Below, piece by piece: positions 28,749 through 37,587 of a stretch of 48,230 nucleotides of DNA. The position numbers and the translations under genes were made by a program. The notes beneath the pieces were generated by a model. It ran no database searches. It was not told the DNA's origin and was given only the letters and a program-made list of their open reading frames with translations. Numbering within the stretch: the first letter of the stretch is position 1; every line of letters begins with the position of its first letter. The DNA comes from Deltaproteobacteria bacterium (lineage in GTDB: Bacteria > Desulfobacterota > Desulfobulbia > Desulfobulbales > Desulfocapsaceae), in assembly GCA_002747805.1 (NCBI GenBank), contig PDQP01000052.1:1-48230 (forward strand), read 5' to 3'.

Positions 28749-30154
28749 CCTTAACCAACCTGCGTGAACAAAGCTCTCTGATGGCCAGGCTTCTGCATAT
28801 TCTGGACTGCCTGTTTGCCACTGCTTTTTTTGCGGCTCTGACCATCTGGTATCAGGTGCCGTGGAGTGAATCTTATACCCGTTTAAGCATGATTATTTTT
28901 GTCCTGTGCCTAATTAGTTTCCAGTCATTCCAGCTATATAGATCGTGGCGGGGCTGGAAGTTTTATCTGGAATTTTTAGTAATTATCAGGGCATGGGTGG
29001 TAATTGTCGGGCTGATCCTCTTTTATTTTTTCATCTTCAAAATATCCCATGCCTATTCACGGGCTGTTTTTATGATCTGGAGTCTTAGCACTCCGGTCAT
29101 CATATTTATTATCCATGCAGCAGCCAGAAAATTACTGCGTTTTTTCAGGTTAAGGGGCAAGAACATGCGCCGCGGCGTGGTGGTGGGAGCTGGAGAGCTA
29201 GGAAGGAAGCTGGTACGGGAAATCGAGCAGATGCCCTGGGCAGGAATTGATGTGGTCGGCTTTTTTGATGATAAAATTAACGATGCCAAAGAGCTGGAGG
29301 CGGCTGGCCGTCCTGTCCTTGGCAATATTGATAAACTAGCTGATTTTCTTGAAAATAATGAAATTGATTATGTCTATATTGCCCTGCCCATGCGGGCCGA
29401 GAAAAAAATCTTCGGCATTCTTAGAAGGTGCCGCTCATTGGGGGCAAGTATCTATCTGGTGCCGGATCTCTACGTTTTCGGCCTGCATCATGCCGAGATG
29501 CAGTCTCTGGGTGATATGCTGATCCTTAATTTTAATCCCCGCACCACCTGTAAAAGGGGTTTTGATCTTGTGTTTTCCGCCTTGGTATTGCTTTTGGTCT
29601 CGCCGCTGCTGGTGCTGATTGCAGCGGCAATCAAGCTTGAGGACGGCGGGCCGGTTTTTTATAAACACCGGCGCATCACCATTGCCGGCAAGGAATTCGG
29701 CTGCCTGAAATTTAGAACCATGAGGGTTGGCGCCGAAGGAGAGCTGGAGCAGCTACTGGCGGAAAATCCTGAGTTAAAACAGGAATGGGAGAAAAATTTC
29801 AAGCTGAAAAACGACCCGCGCATCACTCGGTTAGGCAGGTTTTTACGCAAGACCAGTCTGGATGAATTTCCTCAATTTTTTAATGTATTAAAGGGTGATA
29901 TGAGCGTGGTGGGGGCAAGGCCGATTGTCGGCAAGGAGCTTGAAGAGTTTTATCAGGACAGTGCCGGCAGATATTGTTCCATGAAGCCGGGTATAACCGG
30001 CCCCTGGCAGGTGGGCAAACGCTCTGATACTGAGGATTATGCCGAAAGGGTGAAAATGGATGACTGGTATATCCTCAATCACTCCATGTGGCATGATATT
30101 AAGATCATTGCTAAAACCGTGGCCGCTGTTTTTCGCGGCAAGGGTGCTTATTGA
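28745..30154 (+). CDS. Exopolysaccharide biosynthesis polyprenyl glycosylphosphotransferase (WbaP/WcaJ-type)
   Basis: N-terminal TM block, CoA-binding-like central domain 'GVVVGAGELGRKLVREI', C-terminal bacterial sugar transferase 'KRGFDLVFSALVLLLVSPLLVLIAAAIKLEDGGPVFYKHRRITIAGKEFGCLKFRTMR...KTSLDEFPQFFNVLKGDMSVVGARPI'. Confidence 0.96.
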   Translation: MTLTNLREQSSLMARLLHILDCLFATAFFAALTIWYQVPWSESYTRLSMIIFVLCLISFQSFQLYRSWRGWKFYLEFLVIIRAWVVIVGLILFYFFIFKISHAYSRAVFMIWSLSTPVIIFIIHAAARKLLRFFRLRGKNMRRGVVVGAGELGRKLVREIEQMPWAGIDVVGFFDDKINDAKELEAAGRPVLGNIDKLADFLENNEIDYVYIALPMRAEKKIFGILRRCRSLGASIYLVPDLYVFGLHHAEMQSLGDMLILNFNPRTTCKRGFDLVFSALVLLLVSPLLVLIAAAIKLEDGGPVFYKHRRITIAGKEFGCLKFRTMRVGAEGELEQLLAENPELKQEWEKNFKLKNDPRITRLGRFLRKTSLDEFPQFFNVLKGDMSVVGARPIVGKELEEFYQDSAGRYCSMKPGITGPWQVGKRSDTEDYAERVKMDDWYILNHSMWHDIKIIAKTVAAVFRGKGAY

Positions 30155-30180
30155 CCTAAAATAGTTTACAGGAATATAGA

Positions 30181-31380
30181 ATGACTGCTTCATTAGCCGG
30201 AAAAAATATTGTCATGGGTATCACTGGTTCCATTGCGGCCTTTAAGGCGGCTGGCTGGGTGAGCAATCTGGTCAAGGAAGAGGCACAGGTCAAGGTGGTG
30301 ATGACCGAAAATGCTGCCAGATTTGTTACTCCGCTGACCTTTGCCAGCCTGTCGGGAAATTCCGTCTATACCGATATGTTTCAGGATGGTGAAGAGCCAA
30401 TGGCCCATATCCGGCTGGGTCAGGAGGTTGACTTGTTTATGGCGGCTCCGGCCACGGCCAATACCATCGCCAAACTTGCCCGCGGCATGGCAGATAATCT
30501 GCTTACTGCTTCAATCATGGCGGCAAGGGTGCCGGTGATCATCTGTCCGGCCATGAATTCTGCCATGTACAGCCATCCGGCAACCGTAAAAAATCTTGGT
30601 AAATTGAAAAGATATAATTACGATCTGGTTGAGCCGGATACCGGCACATTGGCCTGCGGACAAAACGGGCCGGGCCGATTGGCGAAATGGCAGGCGGTGC
30701 GGGAGATAATGCTCAAACATTTTTCAGTTCAGGATCTGGCCGGAAAAAAGATCGTGGTTACTGCCGGGCCGACCAGAGAGGCCATTGATCCGGCCCGTTT
30801 TATCAGCAACCTCTCTTCCGGCAAGATGGGATATGCCATTGCTGCCGAGGCCTGGAGGCGGGGCGGGGAGGTGGTGCTGATTAGCGGCAAGTCCTGTCTG
30901 GATATTCCCTATGGGGTCCATGCGGTTCAGGTTGGCAGCACAGAAGAGATGTATCAGGCGGTAATGAAACATGCCTCATCATATGATATCATGGTTAAAA
31001 CTGCGGCGGTAAGCGATTTTAAGCCCGCGGTATGCCGCCAGCATAAGGTCAAAAAGAACGATGCTGAAACCAGTCTCAGCCTTGAAAGAACGCCGGATAT
31101 TCTGCAAGAGCTTGGCAGTATGAAAAAGGCCGGTCAAATTCTGGTGGGATTTGCCGCCGAGAGCAATAACCACCGTCAGGAGGCATTAAAAAAGCTGCAT
31201 AAAAAGAATCTGGATATGATTGCGGTTAATGATATTATCGGTCAGGACACTGGCTTTCAGGCAGACAACAATCAACTGACCCTGCTTTGGCAGGATAGTA
31301 TTCTTGATTTGCCCCATGCCTCAAAAACATATATCGCCGAACTGCTTTGGAACAAAATAGGGGAAGTTTTTCTGAGTTGA
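30181..31380 (+). CDS. coaBC: Bifunctional phosphopantothenoylcysteine decarboxylase / phosphopantothenate-cysteine ligase
   Basis: '[18 protein letters not shown]', '[12 protein letters not shown]', '[30 protein letters not shown]'. Confidence 0.98.
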   Translation: MTASLAGKNIVMGITGSIAAFKAAGWVSNLVKEEAQVKVVMTENAARFVTPLTFASLSGNSVYTDMFQDGEEPMAHIRLGQEVDLFMAAPATANTIAKLARGMADNLLTASIMAARVPVIICPAMNSAMYSHPATVKNLGKLKRYNYDLVEPDTGTLACGQNGPGRLAKWQAVREIMLKHFSVQDLAGKKIVVTAGPTREAIDPARFISNLSSGKMGYAIAAEAWRRGGEVVLISGKSCLDIPYGVHAVQVGSTEEMYQAVMKHASSYDIMVKTAAVSDFKPAVCRQHKVKKNDAETSLSLERTPDILQELGSMKKAGQILVGFAAESNNHRQEALKKLHKKNLDMIAVNDIIGQDTGFQADNNQLTLLWQDSILDLPHASKTYIAELLWNKIGEVFLS

Positions 31381-31450
31381 GAAGGTATTTTTCGTCTTAA
31401 AGATAGCTGAAAAAAGAAAAGCAAATTACTTTGCCAGGAGGCTTAAATAA

Positions 31451-31726
31451 ATGAGCGATTTTCAAAAATACAAAAAACAGCGTATTGAGAAAAACCCTGA
31501 ATTCTGGAAAGATTATGAAGATAATCTGGAAACTTTCAAGCTCGGTGCCATGCTGAAACAGGCCCGGAAAAATGCGGGGTTAACACAAGCACAGATTGCA
31601 AGTGAACTTAATACAAGTAAGTCTGCTATTTCCCGAATGGAGAATCATGCAAAAGATATTAGTGTTTCAACACTAAAAAAGTTTGCTAAAGCCATAGGGA
31701 AACACGCTCACATATCTTTTATCTAA
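31451..31726 (+). CDS. XRE-family HTH protein (HigA-like antitoxin/regulator, no adjacent toxin)
   Basis: 'LGAMLKQARKNAGLTQAQIASELNTSKSAISRMENHAKDISVSTLKKFAKAIGKHAHISFI'; SD 'aggagg'. Confidence 0.88.
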   Translation: MSDFQKYKKQRIEKNPEFWKDYEDNLETFKLGAMLKQARKNAGLTQAQIASELNTSKSAISRMENHAKDISVSTLKKFAKAIGKHAHISFI

Positions 31727-31805
31727 AATCAATCGTTTTTTATGGCCTATTAGATTTCAAGGCTGTTCTATTGAAAAAGCTGTCCTTATTCCCAACAGGA
31801 GCAAT

Positions 31806-34800
31806 ATGCAGTCCGCCTTCCCGCCAGTTAGCAATGAAGAAATTAGCAGTAGTCTGATGCAGACCTATCTTGAGCTTGGTGCTTTTGAACAAGGGCTGCT
31901 CCAGTTTTTGTCGGTGGTTTATGAGCCGCCCAATCTTGGTATGATGGTAAATTGTCTGAGGAAGATGGATTATGTCTTTCCTCGGGGCAACCGTCCTACT
32001 TCTGATGGTCTTGAGCATTATCTAAATAAATTACAAAAAGCAGGTCTGCTGAACCAGGAAAAACAGTGCCGTGAGGAAATTGTTGAAATACTTAGTAAAA
32101 AATCTGTTAATAACGGCACTTTCGATATATTTGCCCAAGTGATCATGGAGGAGGCACCGCTGTCATATTATCATGGCAAATGGACAACCAGATGCTGGCG
32201 GGCGGTTCGGGATCTGCGTATTGGCGTTTATACTCAGGATTTTGAACTTATATTCATTAACCGGGAGTTTCTCAGCCGTCAGGGCCAAAAACTAATGCTC
32301 AAACTGCCGCCGACAGTGCAGATTCTCACCTGTCCCTTTGATGCCGACTGGCTCCGCTCCCTGCCCGGCTCTTTTCAGTTTCACCTGCTTGAACAAGTGC
32401 TGGCCTACAGTCAGGCGGAACTGGTATCTTTTAACAAGATTACCGAATTTATGCTGGATGAACGGTCATTTGCCCATTTCTCAGTTGATGAGCGTCTGCC
32501 GTTTCGGCGTATTATTGTCCATCACTTGTTATTGCAAGGGAAAATCGATACGGCAAAATCGGTGATTGCCTCTGCCCCGAAGATGTTCAAGGGTACTGGT
32601 GCGGACGGTGCCGCCTTGTTCCTGGGCGGCGAAACGGAAAAAGCTGTGGCGGCCTTTGACGAAGATGAAGAGTTCCAGCAGCAAATGAACCGGGGGGAAG
32701 CGGCGGCCTTTTCCGGCCCGATTGGGCTTTTTCATATTTTATGCCTGATCAAGCAGGGTGATACCGGCTCATATCCGCTAATTGCCATGAGGATCAATAA
32801 GGCATTGTCGCGTTTCATGGGTAATAGAGAGATCCGGGCATATAACTTTTTGCTGGCTTTAATCAGTGCCTTGATAAGCGGTGAGCCGGGAGAGGCAATA
32901 ACCCTTGCCGATGAAGATAAAACCGATAGTTTAAGCCTCTTATTTGCTGCCCTTTGCGAGTATTGGATCAGCAGCACCATCAGCCCTGATTTAATTGAAC
33001 AAATTAAAGTTCTTCAGCCCAAGGCTATGGCTGGTGAATTTCATCTTTTCTCCCTGGTTTTTGCCCATTTGCTGGAGAAAACCGGCCATGAAAAGGAAAA
33101 AAATGCCCAGCTTGCCAAAAGCATTGCCGAACAGACCGGGCTGGTCTCGCCGGTTCCCATTTTGGAGACGGAGGAACCCTGGAAGCGGAGCCTCGAGGCA
33201 CTTATCCATGCAACCAGCGGCATTGCCCAAGCCGATTCGCCGGATCGGACTGCCAGAATTGCCTGGTTTTTTAAGGATGACGGGCGGAAAATTACCATTA
33301 CGCCGCGGGAGCAAAAGGGCGGGCCGAACGGCTGGAGCAAGGGCCGCCAAATCTCTCTAGCCAGGCTTTATTATGCCGATAAATTAAAGTTTTTAACCGC
33401 ACAGGATAGAAAAATCTGCAGCACCATTCAGAAGCTGCATCATCCTACAACCGGTTCAGTAAGCTATCGTTTTGCCCTTGACCGAACCCTGCCGGCCATG
33501 GTCGGCCACCCTTGCCTTTTTTCACCGGGGCCCCCGTCTGCTCCCATTGAATTTACAGCGGGCGAGCCGAAACTTCTGGTTGAGGAGAAGGGAGATAATC
33601 TGCATATCTGTTTTTCTCCCAAGATTACTGGCGAAGAGGTCTGTCTTTATCAGGAAACCCCGACCAGATTCATGGTGATTCAAATCGATGATAATCATCG
33701 CCGGATAGCCCGGATTACCGGACCGGACGGGCTGACCGTCCCCAAGGAAGCCTCTGGGCAAGTATTGGCTGCCATTGGCGGCATTTCATCCTTTATGACC
33801 GTGCATTCAGCCATTGCCGTTGATTCGGCGGCAAGTCATGGTCAGATTAAATTTATCGAGGCAGATTCAACCATTTATATCCATCTTTTGCCCTATGGTT
33901 CTGGTTTCCGGCTGGAGATGTTTGTTAAACCATTTCCGGACGGCGGCCATTATCTAAAACCGGGGCAGGGGGTTGAAAATATTATGGCCGAGGTCAAGGG
34001 ACAACGCCTGCAAACCAGACGCGACCTTGCCCTGGAAGAGAAAAAGGCCAGAGAGGTTGAGGAATTATGTCCCATTCTTGACCTTGCCATGGATCTGGAG
34101 CAGGAAAACGATCGGGAATGGCATCTGCAGGATCCCGATGACTGCCTGCAAGCCTTGCTGGAGCTGCAGAAAATCAGGGAGCAGGTGGTTATTGAATGGC
34201 CGGAAGGCGAGAAGCTGGCTATCTCGCAGCAGGCAGGTCTTAACCGCCTGAATCTAAGGATACGTACCAACCGCCAAAACTGGTTTGCCATCAGTGGCGG
34301 GCTGGCAATGGAACAGGATAAAATCATCCCGCTTCGGGAGTTGCTGGCCAGGGTCAAAAAATCGTCCAGCCGGTTTATAGAACTTGCTGACGGCCATTTT
34401 ATTGCCTTGACCCGCGAGCTTAGAAACAGGCTTGAGGAGATGAATGCCTTTGCCGATGGTTTTGAAAACGATGACGAGCTGCTGATTCATCCCCTGGCAG
34501 CCATGCCGCTGAAAAAGATCACCGGTGAGGCCAATATAAGTGCCGATCAGGGCTGGCAGGATCGGCTTGAGCGGCTTGACAAACTTGCTGATTACCAGCC
34601 GGAAATTCCCTCTACCCTGCAGGCGGAACTGCGGGATTACCAGAAAGAGGGCTTTTACTGGCTTGCCCGTCTCAGCCGCTGGGGGGCGGGCGGCTGTCTG
34701 GCCGATGATATGGGGCTGGGCAAGACTATTCAATCGCTTTCCGTGATCCTGATGTATGCAGCAGACGGCCCGTCCCTGGTGGTGGCTCCGACCTCGGTTT

Positions 34801-35996
34801 CAACCAACTGGCAGACTGAGGTAGGCCGTTTTTCGCCAACCCTGAAACTAAAAAGCCTGATCGGCGGCAACCGCAAATCGGTGATAGAAAATCTGGGCAG
34901 TTTTGACCTGCTGATCACCACCTATACCCTGCTGCAGCAGGAGCAGGAACTGCTGTCGCAGGTAAGCTGGCAGACCGTTATTCTGGACGAGGCCCAGGCG
35001 ATTAAAAATGCCGCCACCAAAAGGAGCCATGCCGCCATGTCGCTGCAGGCAAATTTTAAGATGATCACCACCGGCACTCCCATAGAAAATCATCTGGGAG
35101 AATTGTGGAACCTATTTAATTTTATCAACCCGGGTCTGCTTGGCAGTCTCCGTCAGTTTAACGAAAAATTTGCCGTCCCCATTGAACGGTTTCAGAATCG
35201 GTCAGCGAAAAAAAAGCTGAAAAAACTTATCCGCCCCTTCATCCTGAGAAGAATAAAGTCCGATGTGCTGGAGGAATTGCCGCCGAAAACAGAGATAACC
35301 CTTGAGGTGCAAATGAATCGGGACGAGCGGTATTTTTACGAGGCACTCAGGCAAAATGCCTTGGCGGTGCTGGAAAATGAAGGCGGCAAAAAGGGTCGGC
35401 ATCTGCAGATCCTGACCGAGATTATGCGGCTGCGTCAGGCCTGCTGTAACCCGCGGCTGATAGATCCTGACACCTCTATCCAGAGTGCCAAGCTGGAGAC
35501 CTTTGCCGCCATTACCGGCGAGCTGCTGAAAGGACGCCATAAGGCCTTGGTATTTAGCCAGTTTATCGAACATCTGCAGATTTTACGTGAATATCTGGAT
35601 GCCCAGGGGATCAGCTATCAGTATCTGGACGGCGGCACCAGCCCAAGGCAGCGTAAAACCAGGGTTGATGCCTTTCAGGCCGGTGAGGGCGATCTGTTTC
35701 TGATCAGCCTGAAGGCCGGGGGACTGGGGCTTAACCTGACGGCGGCAGATTATGTGCTGCATATGGATCCCTGGTGGAATCCGGCCATTGAAGATCAGGC
35801 CTCTGACCGGGCCCACCGGCTGGGGCAAAAGAGGCCGGTAACCATCTATCGGCTGGTATGTAAGGATTCCATTGAGGAAAAGATTGTCAAGTTGCACCAG
35901 GAAAAGCGGGATCTGGCCGGCAACCTGCTGGAAGGAAGCGATATGAGTGCCAGAATGAGTTCGGAAGACCTGCTGGCCTTGCTCGGTGATTCTTGA
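31806..35996 (+). CDS. SNF2-family DEAD/DEAH-box helicase/ATPase with large N-terminal extension
   Basis: Motif I 'ADDMGLGKTIQSL', motif II 'DEAQ', 'TTGTPIENHLGELWNLFNFINPGLLG', helicase C 'SLKAGGLGLNLTAADYVLHMDPWWNPAIEDQASDRAHRLGQ'; N-terminal ~900 aa not assignable by eye. Confidence 0.95.
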   Translation: MQSAFPPVSNEEISSSLMQTYLELGAFEQGLLQFLSVVYEPPNLGMMVNCLRKMDYVFPRGNRPTSDGLEHYLNKLQKAGLLNQEKQCREEIVEILSKKSVNNGTFDIFAQVIMEEAPLSYYHGKWTTRCWRAVRDLRIGVYTQDFELIFINREFLSRQGQKLMLKLPPTVQILTCPFDADWLRSLPGSFQFHLLEQVLAYSQAELVSFNKITEFMLDERSFAHFSVDERLPFRRIIVHHLLLQGKIDTAKSVIASAPKMFKGTGADGAALFLGGETEKAVAAFDEDEEFQQQMNRGEAAAFSGPIGLFHILCLIKQGDTGSYPLIAMRINKALSRFMGNREIRAYNFLLALISALISGEPGEAITLADEDKTDSLSLLFAALCEYWISSTISPDLIEQIKVLQPKAMAGEFHLFSLVFAHLLEKTGHEKEKNAQLAKSIAEQTGLVSPVPILETEEPWKRSLEALIHATSGIAQADSPDRTARIAWFFKDDGRKITITPREQKGGPNGWSKGRQISLARLYYADKLKFLTAQDRKICSTIQKLHHPTTGSVSYRFALDRTLPAMVGHPCLFSPGPPSAPIEFTAGEPKLLVEEKGDNLHICFSPKITGEEVCLYQETPTRFMVIQIDDNHRRIARITGPDGLTVPKEASGQVLAAIGGISSFMTVHSAIAVDSAASHGQIKFIEADSTIYIHLLPYGSGFRLEMFVKPFPDGGHYLKPGQGVENIMAEVKGQRLQTRRDLALEEKKAREVEELCPILDLAMDLEQENDREWHLQDPDDCLQALLELQKIREQVVIEWPEGEKLAISQQAGLNRLNLRIRTNRQNWFAISGGLAMEQDKIIPLRELLARVKKSSSRFIELADGHFIALTRELRNRLEEMNAFADGFENDDELLIHPLAAMPLKKITGEANISADQGWQDRLERLDKLADYQPEIPSTLQAELRDYQKEGFYWLARLSRWGAGGCLADDMGLGKTIQSLSVILMYAADGPSLVVAPTSVSTNWQTEVGRFSPTLKLKSLIGGNRKSVIENLGSFDLLITTYTLLQQEQELLSQVSWQTVILDEAQAIKNAATKRSHAAMSLQANFKMITTGTPIENHLGELWNLFNFINPGLLGSLRQFNEKFAVPIERFQNRSAKKKLKKLIRPFILRRIKSDVLEELPPKTEITLEVQMNRDERYFYEALRQNALAVLENEGGKKGRHLQILTEIMRLRQACCNPRLIDPDTSIQSAKLETFAAITGELLKGRHKALVFSQFIEHLQILREYLDAQGISYQYLDGGTSPRQRKTRVDAFQAGEGDLFLISLKAGGLGLNLTAADYVLHMDPWWNPAIEDQASDRAHRLGQKRPVTIYRLVCKDSIEEKIVKLHQEKRDLAGNLLEGSDMSARMSSEDLLALLGDS

Positions 35997-36049
35997 TTTT
36001 CGTAGATTTCTACGAGGTCATCAAAAAATGTTTAATCATCAATAATGAT

Positions 36050-37576
36050 ATGCTAGCCAGGGTAGAGAGCAATGCAGTAGCGGGGATTGACGGGGTTTGT
36101 ATTGAAATTGAGGTGGATATTTCAAATGGGCTGCCGATTTTCTCCATTGTCGGGCTGCCGGATAGTGCGGTGCGGGAGAGCAGGGATCGGGTAAAAGCTG
36201 CCATCAATAACAGCGGTTACTCCTTTCCCAACCGGAAAATAACCGTCAATATGGCTCCGGCCGACCTGAAAAAGGAGGGGGCTGGTTTTGATTTGCCCAT
36301 TGCAATCGGCATCCTGCAGGCGGCGGAAGTCTTATCTGCCCCGGATTTGGCCGAATTTTCCCTGATTGGGGAATTATCCCTGGACGGCAGCCTGCGGCCG
36401 GTGCCGGGCGTTTTACCCATGGTCATCAAGGCGGCGGCATCCGGTAAGAAAGGGGTGATTGTTCCCCATGATAATCTGGCCGAGGCGGCGGTAGTCTGCG
36501 GCATTGAAGTTTTTGCCATCAAGCATCTTTATCAGGCGGTTGAATTTTTATCGGGTGAAAGCAGGCTTGCTCCGGCGGTTTTTGACCAGCATCAGGCATT
36601 CAAAAAAGAGACCAGTTTTCAGCCTGATTTTCTCGAGGTCAAAGGGCAGAGCCATGCCAAAAGGGCCCTTGAAGTGGCCGCTGCTGGCGGTCATAACCTG
36701 CTGTTTAAGGGGCCGCCCGGTTCGGGCAAGACCATGCTGGCCAAGCGGCTGCCCTCTATTTTGCCCGCTCTGAGCTTTGAGGAGGCGGTGGAGATAACCA
36801 AGATTTATTCCATCAATAAACTGCTTTCAGAAAAGTCATCCCTGATTACAGAGCGTCCGTTCCGCTCGCCGCACCATACCATCTCTGATGCCGGTCTGAT
36901 CGGCGGCGGTTCTAATCCAAAGCCGGGGGAGATTTCGCTTGCCCACCATGGGGTGCTTTTTCTGGATGAGCTGCCTGAATTCAGCAAACATGTTCTGGAG
37001 ACCCTGCGCCAGCCGCTGGAAGAGCATTTTGTTACCATTACCAGAGCCAGTATCTCCCTTACCTTTCCGGCGAATTTTATGCTGGTTGCCAGCCTAAACC
37101 CTTGTCCATGCGGACATTTTGGCGACCGCTCCAACCGCTGTGTCTGCACGCCGGTACAGGTGCAGCGTTATTTGCATAAACTGTCCGGCCCCTTGCTGGA
37201 CCGGATTGATATTTGCGTTGAGGTCCCGGCCCTGCCGTTTCGGGAATTACGGCAGGTGCAGAATACAGAAAGCTCCAGGGAGATTAAATCCCGGGTTGAA
37301 AAATGCCGTGAGAAACAAAAAAATAGATTTTTGTCAGACAATGGTGTAAAGCTCAATTCGGAGATGGGCAGCAGTGAGATTGATGCCTTTTGCAAACTGG
37401 GCAAAAAGGCGGAAGATTTGCTGGAGCAGGGCATGAAAAAACTCGGTCTTTCGGCCAGAGGCTATCATCGGGTTTTGAAAATCGCCAGAACCATTGCCGA
37501 TCTCGACCAAAAGGAAGGTATTGAGCCGCAGCATATCGCCGAGGCCATACAATACAGAAGAATAAACTTTAATTAA
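36050..37576 (+). CDS. comM: YifB/ComM family Mg-chelatase-like AAA ATPase
   Basis: 'GIDGVCIEIEVDISNGLPIFSIVGLPDSAVRESRDRVKAAINNSGYSFPNRKITVNMAPADLKKEGAGFDLPIAIGIL', 'FKGPPGSGKTMLAKRLPSILP', 'FRSPHHTISDAGLIGGGSNPKPGEISLAHHGVLFLDELPEF'. Internal ATG at 36050 is the likely start. Confidence 0.96.
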   Translation: MLARVESNAVAGIDGVCIEIEVDISNGLPIFSIVGLPDSAVRESRDRVKAAINNSGYSFPNRKITVNMAPADLKKEGAGFDLPIAIGILQAAEVLSAPDLAEFSLIGELSLDGSLRPVPGVLPMVIKAAASGKKGVIVPHDNLAEAAVVCGIEVFAIKHLYQAVEFLSGESRLAPAVFDQHQAFKKETSFQPDFLEVKGQSHAKRALEVAAAGGHNLLFKGPPGSGKTMLAKRLPSILPALSFEEAVEITKIYSINKLLSEKSSLITERPFRSPHHTISDAGLIGGGSNPKPGEISLAHHGVLFLDELPEFSKHVLETLRQPLEEHFVTITRASISLTFPANFMLVASLNPCPCGHFGDRSNRCVCTPVQVQRYLHKLSGPLLDRIDICVEVPALPFRELRQVQNTESSREIKSRVEKCREKQKNRFLSDNGVKLNSEMGSSEIDAFCKLGKKAEDLLEQGMKKLGLSARGYHRVLKIARTIADLDQKEGIEPQHIAEAIQYRRINFN

Positions 37577-37587
37577 CAAGGAAGAAC

